Numbered from the stretch's first letter, positions 1 to 7,988 are shown. The stretch is DNA of 10,401 nt from JBBDWJ01 sp040902925 (GCA_040902925.1 JBBDWJ010000373.1:1-10401), one strand, 5' to 3'. Numbers and translations are program-made. The notes: generated from the letters alone by a model not told the origin.

Positions 1-21
1 GGCAAAGTGCAAAAGGCAAAA
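1..21. repeat. Imperfect 7-bp tandem repeat at left edge
   Basis: Three consecutive 7-mers fit the pattern KGCAAAR: GGCAAAG, TGCAAAA and GGCAAAA. The array touches the window edge, so its full length is unknown. It lies just beyond the 3' end of the leftward phosphatase gene, which suggests an intergenic position. With only three imperfect units, chance cannot be excluded. Confidence 0.4.
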
Positions 22-72
22 ATGGGAGCGAGGTAGGAGAGGCCGTGTAGCGTCTTGGCCTTGAGCTTGCGT

Positions 73-834
73 TCACCCGGAAGCGTTGTCGTCTGAGCCC
101 GTGGAATTCTCCTCAGCGGGATCGAAACTTTCCACTAAAACCGCCGTGACGTTGTCGGGAGCGCCCTTGTCGAGGGCAGCCGTGATCAGGCCCTCGCACT
201 TCCGGCGCAGCGAAGCCTCGCGCGACAAGACTTCAAAAAGCGCGTTCTCGCCGGCCACGCCGTGCAGTCCATCGGAGCAGAGCAGTACCACATCACCGGG
301 CTGGAGCTGAATTTCCTCGACCGACACCTCAATGTGCTCCTCGGCCCCCACGGCCTTGGTCAGCACGTTGCGGTAAGGATGCGAGCGAAGCTGCTCTTCG
401 CTCAAGCCGAGCCCGCGGCCGACTTCGTTGACCCAGGAGTGGTCTGAGGTGATGCAGTACAATTCGCCGCCCGTGCGGAGGTAGCCGCGGCTGTCGCCGA
501 CATTGACGATGTGGGCTACGGGCTCCCGGACCAGGGCGGCGACGATGGTCGTGCCCATGCCGGAGTCCTGGGGATTCTGCTCGGCTTCCCAGCGGATGTT
601 GTGATTGGCGAGCTGCACGGCCTCGGCCAGCATTTCGGGCGTTGCACCCGGGCCAGCCTTGCGCATCTCGGCAACTACGGTCTCCACCGCGATCCGCGAC
701 GCCTTTTCCCCGGCTTTGGCCCCGCCCATGCCGTCGGCGACAAGGAACAAGCCAAGCTCGGGCACGGTCGCGAAACTGTCTTCGTTGTTGGAACGCACCA
801 TACCGACATGGGACATTCCGTACGCCCTGATCAT
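73..834 (-). CDS. PP2C-family Ser/Thr protein phosphatase (Stp1/PrpC type)
   Basis: This is a metal-dependent protein phosphatase that removes phosphate from Ser/Thr residues, probably reversing Hanks-type kinases in the cytoplasm. The 253-residue product is one PP2C domain with the family motifs in order: SNNEDSF at 15-21, VADGMGG at 32-38, GDSRGY at 113-118, CSDGLHG at 186-192 and APDNVTAVLV at 225-234. The acidic residues of NED, DGMGG, SDG and DN bind the two catalytic metal ions in this family. No signal peptide or membrane segment is visible; the C-terminal tail is short, acidic and Ser-rich. The length is typical of bacterial stand-alone enzymes. The ATG is the only nearby start in frame. 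A GGAGGA lies 14 nt upstream (849-854), which is long for a Shine-Dalgarno, so initiation may be weak. No partner kinase lies in the window; in many bacteria it is adjacent, so it may be beyond the left edge. Confidence 0.95.
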   Translation of the reverse strand: MIRAYGMSHVGMVRSNNEDSFATVPELGLFLVADGMGGAKAGEKASRIAVETVVAEMRKAGPGATPEMLAEAVQLANHNIRWEAEQNPQDSGMGTTIVAALVREPVAHIVNVGDSRGYLRTGGELYCITSDHSWVNEVGRGLGLSEEQLRSHPYRNVLTKAVGAEEHIEVSVEEIQLQPGDVVLLCSDGLHGVAGENALFEVLSREASLRRKCEGLITAALDKGAPDNVTAVLVESFDPAEENSTGSDDNASG

Positions 835-1160
835 GGCTAGCTCTTGATTCCTCCGCGACGCGCTTTGGTCAGCCGCCTAGCGAGAAACCGACTCCTATCG
901 ATCGCGCTGACGCATCCTGGCGCCTTCCGGAACGTCGACCAACGGTACGGCGGCCGGCTTGTCGCGCATCGCAAATGAGGAATTGCAACCCGACGTACCG
1001 GTCCATGGCTGCCCATGCCGCCCTGGGCCGAGACGGTCTAGTCTAGTTTGCCATACGCATGGTATTTGCGGAAGTTTTTCGCGCGGCGATTTATGTGGCT
1101 GGCGGACCTGCCGGGCGACCGGGCGGAGTTCCCAAACTGGGCCTGGGATCCGGCGGCGAT
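835..1160. other. 326-nt intergenic region between phosphatase and ygfZ
   Basis: Both flanking genes read leftwards, so this stretch holds the phosphatase promoter and the ygfZ 3' flank. I see no tRNA, no strong terminator with a T-tract and no convincing sigma70 -35/-10 pair. Visible details are a GGAGGA (minus strand, 849-854) before the phosphatase start, and a tandem GTCTAGTCTAG at 1036-1046. A rightward TTG-initiated reading frame (1048-1176) of 42 codons runs into the ygfZ tail; I treat it as a finding rather than a gene. Confidence 0.6.
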
Positions 1161-2114
1161 TCAGGCGATTGCATGAACCCGGCCTGAAACCCCTCCGGCG
1201 GTGACTTCCCCGCCCTGGGCAGCGGCCTCACGGCGCAGGATCGCAAACGCCAGAACTTTGCCCCGGCGCGGCGAAAAAACGGGGCTGGTCAGCCGGCCGG
1301 CCTCCTTCCCCGCAGGATCGCCGCCCGCGTGATCGACGGGAGTCTCGGCCTGGGGCGGCTGCCGGGTCTCGAACTCGAGACTTACGAGCAGCTTGTTGAC
1401 CTGCCCCCTGGCTCGTACCCGCTCGACGATCTCCTGCCCGAGGTAGCAGCCTTTCGAGAACGACACGGCGTGCAATAGCGTGGTCTCGTGCGGAATGTTC
1501 GCGCTCGAATAGTCTTCGCCGAAACGCGGCTGGCGATTCTCGACGCGCACCACGCGGAAGTCTTGTTCGGAGCCCGCTTCGGCGCCGGCCGCTTGGAGCT
1601 TTTTCAGCAGCTCATCTTTCTGGCCGGGCGAAAAGATGAGCCATAGGCCGGGCTGGCCGCTGATGGAGGCACGAAGAACGCGGGTTCCAAGGGACTCGCG
1701 ATGGGCGTAGGGCTCGGAAGCGGGCAAAATGCCGCCCAAGGCGCGGCTTACGATTTCGTCCGCGCGCGGCCCCTCGACGGCGATGGCCGCGGTCGCCTCG
1801 GCGGCATCCTCGAGCTGAACATCGTCCATGATGATGTAGCTGTTGATGTGATCGAGCAATGTCTGCCGCGCTTGCGGCTCGCAATCGATCAGCACGTGGT
1901 CTTCGGCGACGAAGATACGGCTATCGGATTGAATGCGCCCTTGGGCATTCAGAAAGAACGCATAGACGCCCTGCCCCGGCTCTAGGCCTTCCACGGCGTT
2001 GCTGGAGATGGCATGGAGCAGGCCCTGGCGGTCTTCGCCCGAGGCGCGAATGCGCCCCCTCGACGAGATGTCGATCCACGCCGCCGATTCGTGAAGGGCT
2101 GTGTAGCCGGCCAT
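1161..2114 (-). CDS. ygfZ: YgfZ/GcvT-like folate-binding protein
   Basis: The 317-residue product belongs to the YgfZ branch of the GcvT aminomethyltransferase fold. These proteins bind tetrahydrofolate and help build or repair iron-sulfur clusters; they are not glycine-cleavage enzymes. The diagnostic signature KGCYLGQE is at 221-228 with its conserved Cys at 223, followed by the basic stretch VRARGQ at 233-238. Upstream are the family-typical NRQPRFGEDY (193-202) and IPHET (207-211) blocks. The N-terminus has the usual early RGRIRASGEDR (19-29) and NAQGRI (57-62) elements. A low-complexity stretch rich in Pro, Gly and Ala (about 252-275) separates the last domain. The ATG start has no obvious Shine-Dalgarno. 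It lies 42 nt downstream of the membrane-protein gene in the same direction, so the two are probably co-transcribed. Annotation pipelines may call it 'aminomethyltransferase'; the KGCYxGQE motif argues for YgfZ. Confidence 0.9.
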   Translation of the reverse strand: MAGYTALHESAAWIDISSRGRIRASGEDRQGLLHAISSNAVEGLEPGQGVYAFFLNAQGRIQSDSRIFVAEDHVLIDCEPQARQTLLDHINSYIIMDDVQLEDAAEATAAIAVEGPRADEIVSRALGGILPASEPYAHRESLGTRVLRASISGQPGLWLIFSPGQKDELLKKLQAAGAEAGSEQDFRVVRVENRQPRFGEDYSSANIPHETTLLHAVSFSKGCYLGQEIVERVRARGQVNKLLVSLEFETRQPPQAETPVDHAGGDPAGKEAGRLTSPVFSPRRGKVLAFAILRREAAAQGGEVTAGGVSGRVHAIA

Positions 2115-2140
2115 GAGAATTCGCCGATTCGCGCGCCTTG

Positions 2141-2161
2141 TCTAGCGAGATGAGGGCTAGA
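2141..2161. repeat. 6-bp inverted repeat across a stop codon
   Basis: TCTAGC (2141-2146) and GCTAGA (2156-2161) are perfect inverted copies with a 9-nt loop. The right arm contains the TAG stop (2157-2159, minus strand) of the membrane-protein gene, and the structure lies in the gap before ygfZ. There is no T-tract, so it is not a typical terminator. It might be a weak RNA hairpin or chance. Confidence 0.35.
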
Positions 2162-2582
2162 GGTGCAGCGTCCTAAGGTAGGCGCCAATGCCCAAAATGA
2201 TCAAGGCCGAGATCAGCGAGCCGAGCGCCAGACGCGACCGCTTGGCATCGCGTTTCGCGTCGCCGGGCGGCTTCGAGAGGATGTACAGCATGCTGAGCAC
2301 GTGCAGCCCCAGCAGGAACTTGATCCCGAAGGCCATGTGGTAGCCGGGAGCGACGCCACCCTGGAGAATGCGGTAGAAGTTATACAAGCCCGTGAGCAGC
2401 GAAAGGACGATCGTCGAGACAGCCAAGGGCCGCAGGCGCTCGGAAATTCCACGCAGCAGGCGATCGCGTTCGGCAGCGGCCAACGCCTGCACCGCAGGGC
2501 TCAAGACGTACCAGGTGTAGAGCAGCGATCCGACCGCCCAGGCGGCGGCAAGAATGTGGATGAAACGCGAAAGAATATCCAA
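2157..2582 (-). CDS. Small four-helix membrane protein, CopD/HemJ-like
   Basis: The 141-residue product has four likely membrane segments at about 7-29, 52-72, 84-103 and 117-136. A basic, hydrophilic loop (104-117) lies before the last helix. His9 and Trp15 in helix 1 and the GIKFLLGLH stretch (86-94) in helix 3, with Lys88 and His94, recall the heme/copper-associated CopD and HemJ families. Members of that group are four-helix proteins with His and Lys at comparable places. The match is by general pattern only, so neither copper transport nor protoporphyrinogen oxidation can be claimed. The start is TTG at 2580-2582, supported by a GGAG 6 nt upstream; the only other internal Met is residue 83 and residue 98. 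It heads a leftward pair with ygfZ and is divergent from the MBL hydrolase gene. A plain 'hypothetical membrane protein' is the cautious alternative. Confidence 0.75.
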   Translation of the reverse strand: MDILSRFIHILAAAWAVGSLLYTWYVLSPAVQALAAAERDRLLRGISERLRPLAVSTIVLSLLTGLYNFYRILQGGVAPGYHMAFGIKFLLGLHVLSMLYILSKPPGDAKRDAKRSRLALGSLISALIILGIGAYLRTLHL

Positions 2583-2588
2583 AGTTTT

Positions 2589-2592
2589 CTCC
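2589..2592 (-). promoter_or_regulatory. Shine-Dalgarno supporting a TTG start
   Basis: GGAG on the minus strand, with a 6-nt spacer to the TTG at 2580-2582, is the main argument for starting the four-helix membrane protein at this rare codon. No ATG or GTG lies in a suitable place. Confidence 0.6.
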
Positions 2593-2684
2593 AGTAGAGC
2601 CAGACGCTATCGGCTATCTCGGGGGCGTGCTTAGCTCCGCAAAGGGGCGGGATGACCGTCCCGGGCAATCGGGAATCGAACTGC

Positions 2685-2690
2685 TATTAT
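2685..2690 (+). promoter_or_regulatory. Possible -10 element close to the MBL hydrolase start
   Basis: TATTAT preceded by TGC (2682-2684) resembles an extended -10 box (TGnTATAAT). No -35 hexamer is visible 17 nt upstream. Only 8 nt separate it from the ATG at 2699, so transcription from it would give an almost leaderless mRNA. The small hairpin CGGGA/TCCCG at 2648-2652 and 2659-2663 lies upstream in the divergent region. Confidence 0.35.
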
Positions 2691-2698
2691 ACCGGTCG

Positions 2699-3331
<633 letters not shown>

Positions 3332-3332
3332 A

Positions 3333-3355
3333 CGCGCACGCTGTATTGTTGCGCG
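3333..3355. repeat. 6-bp inverted repeat between hydrolase and permease genes
   Basis: CGCGCA (3333-3338) and TGCGCG (3350-3355) are perfect inverted copies with an 11-nt loop. They start one base after the hydrolase stop codon and end at the purine-rich GAAGGA (3355-3360) before the permease start. No T-tract follows, so intrinsic termination is unlikely. A hairpin here could affect access to the permease ribosome binding site, or be an operator half-site pair. Confidence 0.4.
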
Positions 3356-3371
3356 AAGGACTCAACACGCC

Positions 3372-5780
3372 ATGAGCGGACTGCTCCTCGAACTCAAGCT
3401 CGCGATTCGAAGTCTGTGGCGCAGGCCTTGGGCCGTGGCCGCGGCGACGGTTTCGCTTGCCCTGGGGTTCGCCGCACAAATCGTGGTACTGAGTTGCGCG
3501 AATGCCGTGCTGTGGAAGCCGCTGGCGGTTCCCGAGCCCGATCGCGTGGTAACGATCTACGGTCATAGCGAGATGATCGGCAGCCTGACCAACATCGCGC
3601 ATCCGCAGCTCGAACGGCTGGGGACGCTCGACGTGTTCGAAGCCGTGGCCGCTTTCACGCGCTTCCACCTGGTTTGGGAATCGGAACAGGCGGCGGAGAA
3701 GATCGGCGCCGAGATGGTGAGCGAGAATTATTTCGACACCGTGCGTCCGCCGCTCGAACTCGGACACCCGCCGCTCGAAGTGGGCGAGGTCTTGCTGAGT
3801 TACGACTTCTGGCGCGACCGCTACGCCGCCGACCGCCACGTCATCGGGCAAACCATCCGGCTGACCGGGCAACCCTACGTCGTGACGGGCGTGATGGGGC
3901 GCGAATTCCGCGGCTCGCTGCTCGACTTCATCGGAAATCCCAAGGTCTGGATTTCGGTGCGGTCGCAAAGCCTGTTGCCGTTCCTTGAAGGTATCGACCT
4001 GCGAGAGAACTGGGTATTCAACTGGTTCGTGGGAGTGGGACGGCTTCGGCCGGGGGTGACGCCCGAGCAGGCGCAACTGGCCGTGGCGGCCTACGAAAAA
4101 CGGTCTCCGCCGCCCGCGAATGCAACGCAGCGCGATGCCCGCGTCTTCGCGGCGGAGCGCTCCAATTTCCATCCCTCCGCTCGTGAGAAAGTCGAGCGAA
4201 CCCTCACCCTCACAACCGGCCTGGCGGGCCTTCTGTTGCTGCTCGGCTGTTTGAATGCCAGCTTGTTTCTCGTCGGGAAAGCCCTCAACGAGGCTCGCCA
4301 GGCGGCAATGGAGCGGGCGCTCGGGGCCGGAGTGTTTCGCATCGTTCGCCGGCGATTCGTCGAGGCTATGCTTTTAAGCGGCGCTGCGTTAACCATCGGC
4401 AGCGCTTGCGCGGCCTGGTGGGTGCAACTGTTGGCGACTTTCCCTCCGCCGCTGGCGATGATTGTCTTCAGGCCTGTCTGGGATTGGCGCGTCTGGGCGC
4501 TCACCGCCTGCTGGACAGCTCTCGCGGTTGTCATCGCCGGTCTGGCGCCCGCCTTCGTAACCTCGCGAGGCAGCGCCACGGCAGTGCAGGCAGTGTATGC
4601 AGGACCGTCGCGTTCGGCGCGGCGATTGCGCGAGGCCCTCGTCGCGCTACAAATGGCGGTTGCCGCTGCGATTCTCATCGCCACCGGCTTTGTGCTTCGT
4701 ACGGTCGTGGCGGCCCACGCCATCGACCCCGGATTCGAACCCGCGGGCCTGGTTATGGCGGAAGTCGAACTCTATGGGCAAGGGGCCGACACCGCCAAGC
4801 GCGCCGCGGTCGTGCGCCAGTCAGTCGCTCAGTTGCAGCAGCACCCGGAAATCGAGCAGGCCGCCGCGGCCCTGTTCATGCCGCTGACGGTCTTTCGCAA
4901 ACCCGGCCTCGTCCGCGACGCTACCGGAGGGAGCCACTACACATTCTCCAACCTCGTCAGCGAGAGCTATTTCGAGACCCTGCGCCTAGGCCTCGATCGG
5001 GGGCGCCCGTTCGCGGCGGGCCGCTCTGGCGCCAGCGAAACGGTGGTCAACCAGACCCTGGCCCGGCTGCTCGCCCCCGGCGGCGACGTGTTGGGCCGCA
5101 CGCTGGAAGTGCTGGATGAAGAGGGCGAGTTGCGGCAACGACTGACGGTCGTCGGAGTTGCGCGCGACGCTAAATACCACACCCTCTGGCAGCAGGACAT
5201 TCCCTATTTCTACGTCTCGAACGAAAACGATCCCGGCGGCACGCCGGCCATCATCGTCCGCTCGCGCGCTTCGGCCGAGTCAGCGTGGACGGCGATCCGC
5301 GAAACCGTACAGGCGGTCTATCCGCAAGCCGTGGTGGCCGCTCCACGAACCGTGGACTCGCAACTGGCGGGCTTGATCGAAGAGCAATCCTACCTGGCGG
5401 TCTTCTTTGGCGCGCTCGGAGGTATCGCGCTGCTGGTGGCGGCGGGCGGGCTGATGGCCAATCTTTATTTGATGGTTTCCCAAAGAACGCGCGAGATCGG
5501 AATTCGGCAAGCGCTTGGCGCTTCGCGGGCGGCCGTTTTGCGAGTCGTGTTGCGCCAAGGGCTGCTGGTGGCTGGTGGAGGGTTGCTGCTGGGGTTGGCG
5601 GCGGGCAACCGCTTGGAGCAGTGGGTTCGTCCGCTTGCGCCCGGCACTCCGGAGAATGATCCCTGGCCGCTGGCCGCGGTTTTCGCGATTCTGTTGGTGG
5701 TGGCGATTGCGTCCTCTCTGTGCCCTGCTCTGCGGGCGGCGCGAATCGAACCCTGGAAGGCGATTCGCCATTCCGAATAG
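3372..5780 (+). CDS. Orphan MacB/FtsX-type ABC permease (ADOP-like)
   Basis: The 802-residue product has the duplicated layout of the 'acidobacterial duplicated orphan permease' group. An N-terminal helix (about 21-45) precedes a large periplasmic MacB-like domain (about 46-275). Three helices follow (280-303, 330-353, 375-396), then a second copy with a helix (420-446), an extracytoplasmic domain (450-670) and three helices (672-700, 725-746, 766-786). The FtsX cytoplasmic coupling motif is clear in the second half, REIGIRQALGASRAAVLRVV at 707-726. It is degenerate in the first half, AAMERALGAG at 311-320. The C-terminus RAARIEPWKAIRHSE is family-typical. GVGRLRPGVTPEQAQ (221-235) is a hallmark block. 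No ATP-binding subunit lies in the window, so it either borrows an ATPase or acts differently; the substrate is unknown. The ATG at 3372 has GAAGGA 11 nt upstream. It begins 40 nt after the MBL hydrolase. Confidence 0.9.
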   Translation: MSGLLLELKLAIRSLWRRPWAVAAATVSLALGFAAQIVVLSCANAVLWKPLAVPEPDRVVTIYGHSEMIGSLTNIAHPQLERLGTLDVFEAVAAFTRFHLVWESEQAAEKIGAEMVSENYFDTVRPPLELGHPPLEVGEVLLSYDFWRDRYAADRHVIGQTIRLTGQPYVVTGVMGREFRGSLLDFIGNPKVWISVRSQSLLPFLEGIDLRENWVFNWFVGVGRLRPGVTPEQAQLAVAAYEKRSPPPANATQRDARVFAAERSNFHPSAREKVERTLTLTTGLAGLLLLLGCLNASLFLVGKALNEARQAAMERALGAGVFRIVRRRFVEAMLLSGAALTIGSACAAWWVQLLATFPPPLAMIVFRPVWDWRVWALTACWTALAVVIAGLAPAFVTSRGSATAVQAVYAGPSRSARRLREALVALQMAVAAAILIATGFVLRTVVAAHAIDPGFEPAGLVMAEVELYGQGADTAKRAAVVRQSVAQLQQHPEIEQAAAALFMPLTVFRKPGLVRDATGGSHYTFSNLVSESYFETLRLGLDRGRPFAAGRSGASETVVNQTLARLLAPGGDVLGRTLEVLDEEGELRQRLTVVGVARDAKYHTLWQQDIPYFYVSNENDPGGTPAIIVRSRASAESAWTAIRETVQAVYPQAVVAAPRTVDSQLAGLIEEQSYLAVFFGALGGIALLVAAGGLMANLYLMVSQRTREIGIRQALGASRAAVLRVVLRQGLLVAGGGLLLGLAAGNRLEQWVRPLAPGTPENDPWPLAAVFAILLVVAIASSLCPALRAARIEPWKAIRHSE

Positions 5781-5918
5781 AGTCCGAAAATGGGGATGGA
5801 GATTGGAACGCGCAATTGACGCCCCGAAAGACGCCGTGAAAGAATCGATCAACGGCACGCTCGGCGCAGGCGCGCGACTTGACCGGCGGATTCAAGGATT
5901 TTTCCGAGGAGGCCAAGC

Positions 5919-7253
5919 ATGGCAGATTCGATTTCCCGAAGGAAACTGATGCGGACGGCGGCTCAAACGGCCGCTGCGATGTCGGCTTTGTCTTATAGCC
6001 GCGTGTTGGGGGCCAACGACCGCATCCAGATCGGCCAAATCGGTTGTGGCCATCGCGCGGTCGGCCATCGGCGGATGATGAAGATGTCCGCCCAAGCCGA
6101 TCCGAATTTTGATTTCCGCAGCGTGTGCGATCTTTGGTCGGTCAACCGCGACCGCGCCGCCGATCACGTCAAAGAGCTGTTTGGCACGCGGCCGAAAACC
6201 TATCAGTACTCGGAAGAACTGCTGGCGGACCCGGACCTCGACGCCGTCATGGTTGGCACCGGGGACCATCAACACGCGAGAATTCTCGCCGAGGTGGTCA
6301 AGGCCGGCAAGGACTGTTATTGCGAAAAGCCGATGGCCAACACGCTGGAAGACGCCGAGCTAGCGCGGGCCGCGGTCAAGGCGAGCAAGCAGGTCGTGCA
6401 GATGGGTTCGCAATGGCTCAGCGACCCCTACCAGCAGCGCGTGCGCGAAATGATTCGCGAAGGCAAGCTCGGCAAGATCGTCTCGATCGACCAGAGCTGG
6501 AATTTCAACGGCCCGCGCTGGCACGTCCCCAAGGATGAAAACATCGCCGCTATCCGCGAGCAGGACACGGACTGGAAGCGCTGGCTTTTAGGCCGCGCGC
6601 CGCGGCCTTTCGACCCGCGAGCCTACTTCGAGTTCCGCATCTTCAAAGATTTTTCGGGCGGCATCACCGACCAGTGGTACAGCCATGGCTCCGGCCTCGT
6701 CCACTTCTACCTCGACACGTTCATCCCCGACGACACGGTATCGAACGGCGGCATTTTCGCGTGGCACGACGTTCGCGAAAATCCCGATACGTTCCAGTGC
6801 CTTTCGACGTTCGCCGAGAAGCAGGTGCTCTACTCCTACGGCACGACTTTTGGGAACGGCTACGGCGACCACACAATTATCCGCGGCACGCGCGGCACGC
6901 TGTATTCGCCCGGCGGCGAAGGCAGCCCGCAGTGGTGGTTCCTGCCCGAGACCCAAAGCGCCTGGCGCACCAACAGGGTCTTCAATCTGAATGCGGGCGA
7001 AGTGAAGCCGGAGCCGGTGACGATCGCGGGCCATCCGGAACCGCCGCCGGTCAAGCAAAGCGACGATCTGCAATACCACACCGACAACTGGATGCAGTGC
7101 ATGCGGAACCGCAAGACGCCCAACGGCAGCATCGAATCCGGCTACGCCCATGCCGTCGCCGTCGTGATGGCCACGCGCAGCTATCGCGAGGGCAAGAAGA
7201 TCTATTGGGACCGCAAGAACGAGCGGATTGTGGAGCGGCCGATTTCGGCGTGA
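5919..7253 (+). CDS. Tat-exported Gfo/Idh/MocA-family oxidoreductase
   Basis: This is a predicted NAD(P)-dependent sugar or cyclitol oxidoreductase of 444 residues. Residues 1-31 form a twin-arginine signal: SRRKLM (6-11), then a hydrophobic Ala-rich stretch and a likely cleavage site near VLGAND (29-34). The Rossmann dinucleotide-binding part follows, with GQIGCGHRAVG at 39-49. The family motif CEKPMA (135-140) carries the catalytic-type Lys137. HFYLDTF (262-268) supplies the usual His/Asp pair of the C-terminal domain. The substrate cannot be read from sequence. The start is firm: a strong GAGGAGG (5906-5912) lies 6 nt before the ATG. The 138 nt between the permease gene and this one hold no supported gene. 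Exported members of this family are frequent in Planctomycetota and Acidobacteriota and are often linked to glycan breakdown; that link is inference here. Confidence 0.93.
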   Translation: MADSISRRKLMRTAAQTAAAMSALSYSRVLGANDRIQIGQIGCGHRAVGHRRMMKMSAQADPNFDFRSVCDLWSVNRDRAADHVKELFGTRPKTYQYSEELLADPDLDAVMVGTGDHQHARILAEVVKAGKDCYCEKPMANTLEDAELARAAVKASKQVVQMGSQWLSDPYQQRVREMIREGKLGKIVSIDQSWNFNGPRWHVPKDENIAAIREQDTDWKRWLLGRAPRPFDPRAYFEFRIFKDFSGGITDQWYSHGSGLVHFYLDTFIPDDTVSNGGIFAWHDVRENPDTFQCLSTFAEKQVLYSYGTTFGNGYGDHTIIRGTRGTLYSPGGEGSPQWWFLPETQSAWRTNRVFNLNAGEVKPEPVTIAGHPEPPPVKQSDDLQYHTDNWMQCMRNRKTPNGSIESGYAHAVAVVMATRSYREGKKIYWDRKNERIVERPISA

Positions 7254-7404
7254 CCGGAGAATAGCGAGAATCGAGAGGCCTGGCCGGAGCCTATGGAGGA
7301 AGCCCTGGAGTTGGCTCGTGACGTGGAAAGTTGAATGGAACGACCGGGCGATCTGAGGGAACGCAAAGGTTCCAGGCATCGACGATCGCAGTGCTTTCGT
7401 TTCC

Positions 7405-7425
7405 TGCCCGTTTTTTCTCCGGGCA
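7405..7425. repeat. 6-bp inverted repeat with T-rich loop before GNAT gene
   Basis: TGCCCG (7405-7410) and CGGGCA (7420-7425) are perfect inverted arms around a 9-nt loop that is mostly T. It lies in the 207-nt gap between the oxidoreductase and the acetyltransferase. The T-run sits in the loop rather than after the stem, so this is not a standard rho-independent terminator. It may be a weak transcript hairpin or a protein-binding palindrome. Confidence 0.35.
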
Positions 7426-7460
7426 TCGATACGAGATAGAGCCCTCTCGCGCAAGCCCCA

Positions 7461-7916
7461 ATGACCAAACGGACGCCCGGCCGCGCCTCAGCAAAAACCT
7501 CTGTCGAAATCCGGTCGGCCCGCCGCGGCGAGTTACCGAAGATCCGCGACCTCGTCGGCCTGTATCCCGACAAGTTAATGTACGACGACCTTCCGGGGCT
7601 GCGCTCGTTCTTCGTCGCCTTAGTGAACGGCCGCGTCATCGGCTGTTGCGCTCTGCAGGTCTACTCGCGGCGGCTGGCGGAAGTGCGCAGCCTGGCGGTG
7701 CATCCCGATTTTGTGCGGCAAGGGATCGGACGGCGGCTCGTGGAGCGCTGCCAGCAACGAGCCCGCGGGCGCCGCGTGAAACAGATTCTGACCGTCACGA
7801 GCGCGCTCGGATTTTTTGAGCAGTTGGGGTTTTCGACGATTCTTCGCGAGAGGAACGCGCTTTTCTACGATGTCCCCCGCAAACAGAGCCCGGAAACGCC
7901 GCAATCGGTAGTGTGA
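7461..7916 (+). CDS. GNAT-family N-acetyltransferase, ArgA-like single domain
   Basis: The 151-residue product is one Gcn5-related acetyltransferase domain that would transfer acetyl from acetyl-CoA to an amine. Motif A is clear: EVRSLAVHPDFVRQGIGRRL at 74-93, containing the pyrophosphate-binding GIG loop. The usual Gln/Arg three residues before the first Gly is Val85, a mild deviation. Motif B is GFFEQLGFSTI at 117-127. The pattern LAEVRSLAV, with the IRSARRGELPKIRDL opening (17-31), resembles the acetyltransferase domain of N-acetylglutamate synthase-type proteins. However, no arginine-biosynthesis gene is nearby and the usual C-terminal block is not evident, so the substrate remains open. 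The first about 14 residues are basic and likely disordered. No Shine-Dalgarno precedes the ATG. The gene ends 84 nt before the isochorismatase-family start and shares its direction. Confidence 0.88.
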   Translation: MTKRTPGRASAKTSVEIRSARRGELPKIRDLVGLYPDKLMYDDLPGLRSFFVALVNGRVIGCCALQVYSRRLAEVRSLAVHPDFVRQGIGRRLVERCQQRARGRRVKQILTVTSALGFFEQLGFSTILRERNALFYDVPRKQSPETPQSVV

Positions 7917-7988
7917 GGCCGCCGGCCAGTGAGAGAATCCGATCTCGAGGTCATTAGCCCGGCTCGCGGCCCTCGCTCAGAGCTGGCC

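Noticed and set aside
959..1204. Rightward 81-codon open frame in the 835-1160 gap
   Set aside because: It has no Shine-Dalgarno, is rich in Arg, Cys and Gly, and runs into the ygfZ 3' end; nothing in it resembles a known domain.
2163..2597. Rightward 144-codon open frame opposite the four-helix membrane protein
   Set aside because: The product is hydrophilic and rich in Gln, Arg and Asp without motifs. The opposite frame gives four clean membrane helices and has a Shine-Dalgarno.
4406..5119. Rightward 237-codon open frame inside the permease gene
   Set aside because: It is an out-of-frame shadow with very high Arg content; the permease frame has continuous family motifs and helices across the same bases.
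5781..5918. Open frame continuing past the permease stop, with a stretch like DAPKDAVKESINGTL
   Set aside because: It has no good start or ribosome binding site, is mostly a shadow of the permease 3' end, and stops inside the oxidoreductase gene.
7254..7460. Possible rho-independent terminator after the oxidoreductase gene
   Set aside because: The T-run is in the loop of the inverted repeat rather than after the stem, and no other GC-rich stem followed by T residues is present.
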